NCBI GenBank assembly: GCA_001872985.1
Contig: MNYA01000233.1
Coordinates: forward strand, 1 to 5,667
Origin: a bacterium CG2_30_54_10
GTDB taxonomy: Bacteria > Muiribacteriota > Ozemobacteria > Ozemobacterales > Ozemobacteraceae
Direction: 5' to 3'
Length of the DNA: 5,667 bases
Positions 1 through 4,545 of this stretch are shown here, piece by piece (position 1 is the stretch's first letter; each line of letters starts with the position of its first letter). The notes beneath the pieces are model-generated. The model worked only from the letters and a program-made list of their open reading frames with translations. It ran no database searches and was not told the origin of the DNA. The position numbers and the translations under genes were made by a program.

Positions 1-13
1 GCAAACAAGCGAA

Positions 14-45
14 GTAACTTCTCAAAAAAGGGGGGCACGCGCCCC
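14..45. repeat. 32-bp direct repeat, copy 1 (GC hairpin with A6 tract)
   Basis: This stretch is identical over 32 bases, in the same orientation, to 3598-3629. It consists of GTAACTTCTC, six A, six G, a CACGCG centre and a C run. Here the C run has six bases, so the stem is a perfect GGGGGG/CCCCCC around a 6-base loop (30-47). Read on the minus strand, the GC stem is followed directly by six T, the form of an intrinsic terminator. No minus-strand gene lies immediately to the right for it to end. It is therefore better read as a dispersed intergenic repeat that may stop antisense transcription. Confidence 0.85.
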
Positions 46-50
46 CCTTC

Positions 51-75
51 GCCTCGCGAAGTGAATTCGCGAGGC
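51..75. repeat. perfect 10-bp inverted repeat (hairpin)
   Basis: GCCTCGCGAA at 51-60 and TTCGCGAGGC at 66-75 pair perfectly around a 5-base loop (GTGAA). No T tract follows on the plus strand, so it is not a classical plus-strand terminator. It lies just downstream of the 32-bp repeat and is probably part of the same palindromic cluster. Confidence 0.75.
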
Positions 76-90
76 TCATCCCCCGCGGTC

Positions 91-105
91 GGGCGCTTTG
101 CGCCC
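91..105. repeat. 6-bp GC hairpin with TTT loop
   Basis: GGGCGC (91-96) and GCGCCC (100-105) pair perfectly around TTT. It is one of three stem-loops packed between positions 30 and 105. There is no adjacent T run, so its role is unknown. Confidence 0.65.
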
Positions 106-183
106 TCCGGTCTGCCTTCACTCTTCCCCCGACTTATTGAGATGATACCAAGCGAAGTTACCTACACGTCATTGCCTGCTCAA

Positions 184-198
184 AAACAGAGTCTGTTT
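184..198. promoter_or_regulatory. 15-bp palindrome, possible operator
   Basis: AAACAGA at 184-190 and TCTGTTT at 192-198 are exact inverted halves around one central G. The site sits about 85 bases upstream of the candidate -10 box at 284-289, a possible position for a dimeric regulator site. Dyads this short can occur by chance, and no regulator gene in the window is an obvious partner. The rest of 162-260 shows nothing else convincing apart from a T8 run at 231-238 without a strong stem before it. Confidence 0.25.
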
Positions 199-260
199 CC
201 CTGGCGGGGAGCTGATCCGACGGCTTGCAGTTTTTTTTCGGGATTTCCGTAGGAAGAACC

Positions 261-289
261 CTTTCAAGGAATGCGGTTTCTGGTATACT
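261..289 (+). promoter_or_regulatory. candidate sigma-70-type promoter for the cyclase gene
   Basis: TATACT at 284-289 is one base off the TATAAT consensus and is preceded by TG at 281-282, giving an extended -10 (TGnTATACT). At 17-bp spacing the -35 position reads CTTTCA (261-266), a weak match to TTGACA, as expected when an extended -10 compensates. Transcription would begin near 296, leaving a leader of about 88 bases before the ATG at 384. The assignment assumes a standard housekeeping sigma factor in this organism. Confidence 0.5.
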
Positions 290-323
290 AGTACCCTTCG
301 AGGGAAGCGTCTCGTCCTTCAGC

Positions 324-367
324 TCCGATTGGGTTCCGGTTGGATTCCGGTAGTTTTCCGCCCTTCA
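324..367 (+). repeat. four-copy degenerate 11-bp tandem repeat in the leader
   Basis: TCCG recurs at 324, 335, 346 and 357, exactly 11 bases apart. The middle two units are closest (TCCGGTTGGAT and TCCGGTAGTTT). The array lies between the proposed promoter and the start codon, so it would be transcribed as part of the 5' leader. A period close to one DNA helical turn could place protein contacts on one face, but no function is established. Confidence 0.45.
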
Positions 368-383
368 TCAAGGATTAACGGAT

Positions 384-1916
384 ATGCGCTTGATTATCAG
401 GGACAACGCAGGGAAGATCCTGCACACGGGTCCGATCGCCCCGAGCAATCAGGGATTAAAAATCGGAAGCGGTGAAGCCTGTGATGTCCGATTGAAGCGG
501 ATCGGCATTTCCAAGGAACATGTTCTCCTTCAGATGAACGCCGCGGGAGAGGTTTCCATGCAGGATCTGCAAAGCCCTTTCGGAACGTTCATTGATGGAA
601 AGAAGCTTCCAGGCGGTTTCGTCGCGGTACTTCGGCCCGGTTCGCAGGTCAAACTTGCCGATGCCGTTACCTTCGAACTGGAATCGGACCCCGATGAAAA
701 AGCCGGTTCGGGGCCGGTTTCCTTGGGGGAATTCGATTCGAGCATTTTTCCCTTTTTCCTTACCCGAAACGAGCAGTTCGTCGGCAAGGCGTTCCAAGAG
801 GCTTCAGCCGGTTTTCCTGAACGGTGTCGGGGTCAGCTTTCAGAGCTGCAGGCGAAGGTAACCGAGAAAGTCCGTGAGGTCTCGGCGATCCTCGAAGTCT
901 CTTTCGCGCTGAACTCGATCTTCAGCTTCCAGCGGCTGCTTGAATTCTCCATTGAGATGGCCCTTCGAGTAACCAGCGCCCAGCGCGGGTTCATCATGCT
1001 CCACAACGAAGAGCTCGACCGTCTCGAAACCGTGGTGGTGCGCGGCATGGCCCCCAGGGAAGTCGAGAAAGACATGCTCTCGACTTCGGATATCGTTTCC
1101 CGGTGCTTCAGAACCGGTCAGCCGTTCGTGGGTAACGGCGACGAACTGGCAGGAGCCCTTGGGGGTTCCGTTGGGCCGAGCGAGCGCGGAATACATGCAG
1201 TTGCCGTGACTCCTCTCAGAATCGAAAACTCCACGATCGGTATCCTATACCTCGACTCAAAAGCGGAGGGAGCCGCGTTCGAGCCTGCACTCCTCGAAAC
1301 CTTGCGTTTTTTCGCCGCCCAGGCGTCGCTTGTCATCCATCGTGCAAGGCTTTTCCATCTCGCGACGACAGACGGTCTGACCGGAATGTCCAACCAGAAA
1401 AATTTTCATCAGCGCCTTCTCGAGGAATTCTGCCGCTCGATTCGCCACAAAAAGCCGTTATCTCTGGTTTACCTCGATCTTGACCGGTTCAAGGCGATAA
1501 ATGATGCCTACGGCGAACACACGGGAGACCAGGTTCTGAAAAAGTTGGGACGGAATTTCCGATCCGGAATGCGCGTCCATGATCTGGTAGCAAGATTCGG
1601 CGGTGATGAATTCGTTTTGTTACTACCTGAAACGCCGATCGATGGCGCCAGCACCGCTGCGGAGAAGCTCCGGGTTATGATCGAGACTTCATCCTTCAGA
1701 ATCGGGAAAAAGGTTATCCGGGTTACCGCAAGCATCGGCGTCGCCTGTTCCACCGCTAACATGACCAAACCTATTGAGCTTGTACAAGCTGCCGAGAAGG
1801 CCTTGTCCAGGGCGCAAAAGCGTGGCGGTAACCGCGTGGTGACTTTATCCTCCCGGAAGAGGAATGAAATCGTGCGGACAACACGAGACCGCGATCCAGA
1901 AAAAGAAGGGAACTAG
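384..1916 (+). CDS. diguanylate cyclase with FHA, GAF and GGDEF domains
   Basis: Predicted cytoplasmic signalling enzyme making c-di-GMP from two GTP. The order is FHA (about residues 1-100), linker, GAF (about 170-320), GGDEF (about 326-490). FHA marks are IGSG at 27-30, SKEH at 43-46 and GTFIDG at 67-72; the usual Arg after the first Gly is Ser here, which may change phosphothreonine binding. GGDEF marks are DGLTG at 330-334, the metal/substrate segment DLDRFK at 365-370 and an intact GGDEF at 406-410, so the cyclase should be active. RVHD at 397-400 lies exactly five residues before GGDEF, matching the RxxD inhibitory site for product feedback. No signal peptide or membrane segment is seen. 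The ATG has AAGGA at 370-374, a good spacing. The DUF2325-like gene follows after 12 bases. The ligand of the GAF domain and the FHA partner are unknown. Confidence 0.93.
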   Translation: MRLIIRDNAGKILHTGPIAPSNQGLKIGSGEACDVRLKRIGISKEHVLLQMNAAGEVSMQDLQSPFGTFIDGKKLPGGFVAVLRPGSQVKLADAVTFELESDPDEKAGSGPVSLGEFDSSIFPFFLTRNEQFVGKAFQEASAGFPERCRGQLSELQAKVTEKVREVSAILEVSFALNSIFSFQRLLEFSIEMALRVTSAQRGFIMLHNEELDRLETVVVRGMAPREVEKDMLSTSDIVSRCFRTGQPFVGNGDELAGALGGSVGPSERGIHAVAVTPLRIENSTIGILYLDSKAEGAAFEPALLETLRFFAAQASLVIHRARLFHLATTDGLTGMSNQKNFHQRLLEEFCRSIRHKKPLSLVYLDLDRFKAINDAYGEHTGDQVLKKLGRNFRSGMRVHDLVARFGGDEFVLLLPETPIDGASTAAEKLRVMIETSSFRIGKKVIRVTASIGVACSTANMTKPIELVQAAEKALSRAQKRGGNRVVTLSSRKRNEIVRTTRDRDPEKEGN

Positions 1917-1928
1917 CTCCACGCTGCC

Positions 1929-3593
1929 ATGAAGAAATCCCCCGATTCAAACCCACTTCCGCTCCCACCGAATGATTTTGCCGACCTCGACCGCATTGCG
2001 GGGATTCCGCAATCAAGCCGCCCTTCCGATTCACTGGTGGACCAGGTTGCACGCCAGTTTTTGAATAGGAAGGCTCCGCCCCCATCTTCCGACACCTCGG
2101 CCGGAGATGGCCGCCTATGGCGCATCCACAAGCTTTTCACCGGGCTGACCGACAAATATGGCCGCCCGTTCAGGATGTTCGTGGGCGATCTCCTTGACGT
2201 TCTGCTTGGGGGGCCTTTCCAGGCGAAGTTTGTCTCAGACCTCATGGAAGAACGCTCCCGCAGACCTTCCAAGCCAGCCGAGCAGCCAGACGACGGCAGA
2301 ACCAACCTTTCCGTTCCAGCCATGGCAGATGAAGACCGCCCTGCAGAGATCGGCGGGCAGGCATGCTTTTCTGGACGCAACTTTCTGAAACGCAAGAACC
2401 TTCTCGCCTCCCTTTTTCTCGATCGCGACGAGTTCCCTGCCTTCCTGAAGCTGTGGAAACAGATCAACGTGATTTGCAAGGAAGAAACACATTCCGAAGC
2501 CTCGCGCAGTTTTCCCGAGAAACGTGAAGATAGGCAACAAGCATTGAAAGCGGTCGTCGAAGAGCTGAAAAATGAGATCACCCAGGCGGGTCTGGTTCGC
2601 GCCTGGCTTTTGCTGAATGCCGACGATTTCGGCGATCTTGACTGGGTCTTCAGTGAAACCAGAAACCTTGGGCTGGTTCGGCCAACCTTCTACGAAGAAC
2701 TTGACAAGGCCTATCGTGAAGCCAAGAAGATGTTGAAACTTTTGGTTTCGCAGTTCGAGGTGACGGGGATTGAGACTCCAGACCAGCGAGAAGCTATTCA
2801 TCAATACCTTCTCGATGTCCTCGACGTTTACACTCACCACCACTTCGTCTTGAAGCATTTCAATCAAACACGGCCATACGTTTCGCGTGCAGAGGTTGAA
2901 GGCAAAAAACGCGAGTGGCAGGATCGCCTCGATTCCCTGCACTCCGAAGCGCAAAAATTGCGTGAAGAAGCCCGCCAAAGGACCATCGAGTGCGATCGGG
3001 CGGTCGCCGAGACAAGGACATTGCGCCAAGAGGCCGAAAAGTTGCGGCAGAAGCTGCAAAAGCTGGATCCGGTTGAGGTGCAGAAGCAGCTTCAGTCCAT
3101 GGAAACCAGAGTGAACCAAATGCTACGAGAGAGGCAGGAAACGATCGAGGAAGACGCCGAACTTCGAACTGACCTCCGAAATCTTGATTCTGAGAACCAG
3201 AGATTGCTGCAGAAACTCCGGGAACTTCATGCAATCCCTGATGAAATGGCGAAATCCGTCGGCGGTCTATTGAGGGATAAGAGAGTCGTCGTCTTCGGGG
3301 GGGTCGGACGCGACCATTACCTTGCCGTTTTGAAAGAGGCAGGAGTCAAAGACTCTGACTACGAATGGTATGAGGGATATCACACGATTAGCCAGGCCCG
3401 AACCGGGGAGATCGTCGGCCGATGCGATGTGATTGTGGTGGTGACGAGCTATGCCGGCCACCTCCATACCTGGCAGACCCGTAATGCCATCGGGCCTCAT
3501 CAGCACCTTTTCCTTATCCATAGCAGCGGCGCAGGTTCCCTGCGGCAGCAGATCCTCGAAAAATTCAAAAAGACAGAAAGCGGAACGTCCTGA
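1929..3593 (+). CDS. coiled-coil protein with C-terminal DUF2325-like domain
   Basis: A 554-residue protein of unknown function. The N-terminal 60 residues are Pro/Ser-rich and probably disordered. Residues about 60-320 look mainly helical and match no family I recognise. Residues about 322-435 form a long charged coiled coil rich in Glu, Lys, Arg, Gln and regular Leu. The C-terminal domain (about 451-545) starts with strand VVVFGG (453-458) followed by GRDHY, and has DVIVVVTSYAGH at 500-511 and a late LFLIHSSGAGSL. This alternating Rossmann-like pattern resembles DUF2325, recalled by eye rather than from a profile search. No membrane segment or signal peptide is apparent. The ATG is the first after an in-frame TAG; the purine-rich AGAAGGGA at 1904-1911 is too far away to be a good ribosome site, so translation may depend on coupling to the cyclase gene. 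Its position suggests a shared operon and perhaps a role in the c-di-GMP pathway, which is inference. Confidence 0.8.
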   Translation: MKKSPDSNPLPLPPNDFADLDRIAGIPQSSRPSDSLVDQVARQFLNRKAPPPSSDTSAGDGRLWRIHKLFTGLTDKYGRPFRMFVGDLLDVLLGGPFQAKFVSDLMEERSRRPSKPAEQPDDGRTNLSVPAMADEDRPAEIGGQACFSGRNFLKRKNLLASLFLDRDEFPAFLKLWKQINVICKEETHSEASRSFPEKREDRQQALKAVVEELKNEITQAGLVRAWLLLNADDFGDLDWVFSETRNLGLVRPTFYEELDKAYREAKKMLKLLVSQFEVTGIETPDQREAIHQYLLDVLDVYTHHHFVLKHFNQTRPYVSRAEVEGKKREWQDRLDSLHSEAQKLREEARQRTIECDRAVAETRTLRQEAEKLRQKLQKLDPVEVQKQLQSMETRVNQMLRERQETIEEDAELRTDLRNLDSENQRLLQKLRELHAIPDEMAKSVGGLLRDKRVVVFGGVGRDHYLAVLKEAGVKDSDYEWYEGYHTISQARTGEIVGRCDVIVVVTSYAGHLHTWQTRNAIGPHQHLFLIHSSGAGSLRQQILEKFKKTESGTS

Positions 3594-3597
3594 AATG

Positions 3598-3629
3598 GTA
3601 ACTTCTCAAAAAAGGGGGGCACGCGCCCC
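3598..3629. repeat. 32-bp direct repeat, copy 2
   Basis: Exact match, same orientation, to 14-45. Here the C run is four bases, so the stem is GGGG/CCCC with a CACGCG loop. On the minus strand it is again followed by a run of T, resembling a terminator pointing back into the 3' end of the DUF2325-like gene. It starts four bases after that gene's stop codon. On the plus strand no T tract follows the stem, so it is not an obvious terminator for the upstream operon. Confidence 0.85.
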
Positions 3630-3663
3630 ATGTGCGCTATCTTAAGCCCCAAAATCCCATTTT

Positions 3664-3727
3664 TGTCATCTCGACAGAGGGAGAGATCCGGCATCAATCA
3701 GATCTCTCACATTCGTTCGAGATGACA
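3664..3727. repeat. palindromic element, TGTCATCTCGA type
   Basis: The arm at 3664-3688 pairs with 3701-3727: the outer 11 bases TGTCATCTCGA match perfectly, as do the inner 7 bases AGAGATC, with a short mismatched stretch between and a 12-base loop. It resembles intergenic palindromes of the TGTCAT...GAGATC kind that I recall from several bacterial phyla. No coding capacity. Confidence 0.75.
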
Positions 3728-3740
3728 ATATATCCCCTGG

Positions 3741-3859
3741 ATTTTGCAAGTAAACAACATGTCATTGCGAGGAACGAAGTGACGAAGCAATCTCAAGGTG
3801 AAAAGCGAGATTGCTTCGCTGCGCTCGCAATGACACTTTCGGTAGTCGGATTGCAAAAT
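3741..3859. repeat. palindromic element, GTCATTGCGAGG type
   Basis: GTCATTGCGAG (3761-3771) pairs with CTCGCAATGAC (3824-3834), and CGAAGCAATCTC (3783-3794) pairs with GAGATTGCTTCG (3807-3818), with an asymmetric internal loop of 11 against 5 bases and a 12-base apical loop. A further exact 9-bp inverted pair, ATTTTGCAA (3741-3749) and TTGCAAAAT (3851-3859), surrounds it. The core is a form of a dispersed repeat I recall from many unrelated bacterial genomes, often wrongly translated as a small protein containing a phrase like RNEVTKQS. It has no transposase of its own here. Confidence 0.8.
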
Positions 3860-3963
3860 TTAGGTATCCCTAAGTTAGCGCATATGAGCACACGCCTCCC
3901 CTCTCAACACTTCCCTCAATTTGACGAAATGCGCCTAAATCCGCAGGAATCGGTTCGCGTTTT

Positions 3964-3970
3964 GGGTGAG
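3964..3970 (+). promoter_or_regulatory. ribosome binding site of the sigma factor gene
   Basis: GGGTGAG ends five bases before the ATG at 3976. GGTGA matches the 3' part of the extended Shine-Dalgarno sequence (AAGGAGGTGA), and this supports the chosen start over the next in-frame Met at residue 24. Confidence 0.55.
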
Positions 3971-3975
3971 TGTAA

Positions 3976-4545
3976 ATGACCCCGGAAGAACTCTGGAAAG
4001 AAGCTGTCCATGGGTCTCAGCCCGCCTGGGAAAAGTTGTACGCCATGTTCGGTGGAAGGTTGTATCAGTTCTTCTTGAAGAACACCAGTAATCCCGAACT
4101 GGCCATGGATAAATCCCAGGAGGTTTTCGAAAGGCTCTTCCGGCACAAAGAGGCATTCCACACAGGGAGCCTGAAAACATGGATGTTCCACATCGCGAAA
4201 AATCTGCTGATCGACGAGTGGCGACGCCGACCTCGCGCCGATATTCTCGCCGAGAACCCGCCCGACATTGCCGATCCGGGTGTTCGGGTGGAAGACGAAG
4301 TTATCGCGAAACTCGACCGGGAACAGATCATTCAGTTATTGGATGCCGCTTTGCCAAAGCTTCCCGCGAACGATCGAATCGCCGTCGGGCTGGTCTATCT
4401 CGGTGGGTTATCGTTCCCCGAACTTGCCAAGGTCATGGACATACCCATTGGCACGGCAAAAACACAGGTACGGCAGGCCAGAATCAAGCTTGACAAGATG
4501 CTGACAGCCAAATTGGAAGGCCAAACGGCCAAAGAGGAAGCATGA
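3976..4545 (+). CDS. ECF-type RNA polymerase sigma factor
   Basis: A 189-residue sigma-70 family protein of the extracytoplasmic-function type: it has regions 2 and 4 only, at the family's normal length. Region 2 (about 16-86) includes the core-binding helix around AMDKSQEVFERLF and the -10 recognition part SLKTWMFHIAKNLLIDEWRR (65-84). A variable acidic linker (about 88-112) follows. Region 4 (about 118-177) has the helix-turn-helix LSFPELAKVMDIPIGTAK (145-162) and TQVRQARIKL for -35 recognition. It would direct RNA polymerase to a specific regulon when released from its anti-sigma factor. The next gene overlaps it by four bases, giving a classical sigma/anti-sigma operon. I see no convincing autoregulatory ECF promoter at suitable spacing, but the repeats upstream could have displaced it. 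The exact ECF group cannot be assigned. Confidence 0.95.
   Translation: MTPEELWKEAVHGSQPAWEKLYAMFGGRLYQFFLKNTSNPELAMDKSQEVFERLFRHKEAFHTGSLKTWMFHIAKNLLIDEWRRRPRADILAENPPDIADPGVRVEDEVIAKLDREQIIQLLDAALPKLPANDRIAVGLVYLGGLSFPELAKVMDIPIGTAKTQVRQARIKLDKMLTAKLEGQTAKEEA

Larger units (their letters stand above)
14..161. repeat. possible miniature element with short inverted ends
   Basis: GTAACTTC at 14-21 is matched by its exact reverse complement GAAGTTAC at 154-161, enclosing about 148 bp that is mostly palindromic and codes for nothing convincing. Inside are the GC stem at 30-47, a perfect 10-bp stem at 51-60/66-75 and a 6-bp stem at 91-96/100-105. A 10-bp direct repeat, CAAGCGAAGT, occurs at 6-15 and 149-158 and overlaps the proposed ends. 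Whether this is one mobile unit or a chance group of palindromes cannot be settled from one copy. No transposase is present. Confidence 0.35.
3618..3896. repeat. outer imperfect inverted repeat enclosing two palindromes
   Basis: The left arm 3618-3646 and the right arm 3869-3896 are reverse complements with one gap and a few mismatches, most of them transitions. The best core is GCGCTA at 3634-3639 against TAGCGC at 3877-3882. The arms are about 220 bases apart and enclose two further palindromic units. The left arm overlaps the 32-bp repeat, suggesting that the repeat is one end of a larger element. Decay by transitions suggests an old insertion. The intergenic region 3594-3975 holds no convincing gene; 3897-3963 shows nothing clear. 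Confidence 0.6.

Noticed and set aside
205..238. Plus-strand intrinsic terminator ending in T8 at 231-238
   Set aside because: The bases before the T run form only a very weak stem (3 bp), so termination is not supported.
61..252. Open frame of 63 codons on the plus strand
   Set aside because: It starts with GTG inside the loop of a perfect hairpin, runs through palindromic repeat sequence and has no ribosome site or recognisable protein features.
296..383. c-di-GMP riboswitch in the leader of the cyclase gene
   Set aside because: An attractive idea for a cyclase gene, but the leader lacks the conserved GEMM-type sequence blocks and is short.
1913..3119. Long minus-strand open frames (1913-2581 and 2235-3119)
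   Set aside because: They lie entirely opposite the DUF2325-like gene, which has a coherent coiled coil and domain pattern; the antisense products show no recognisable domain and overlap each other.
3598..3896. CRISPR array or tRNA/ncRNA gene in the repeat region
   Set aside because: The repeats are inverted and nested rather than regularly spaced direct repeats, and no tRNA cloverleaf or known RNA signature is visible.
3921..3950. Promoter for the sigma factor gene (TTGACG at 3921-3926)
   Set aside because: The -35 match is good, but at 17-18 bp spacing the -10 position reads CAGGAA or AGGAAT, too poor to call.
3632..3979. Open frame of 115 codons on the plus strand
   Set aside because: It is a translation of the palindromic repeats, including the RNEVTKQS phrase typical of spurious calls on the GTCATTGCGAGG element, and it runs into the sigma factor start.
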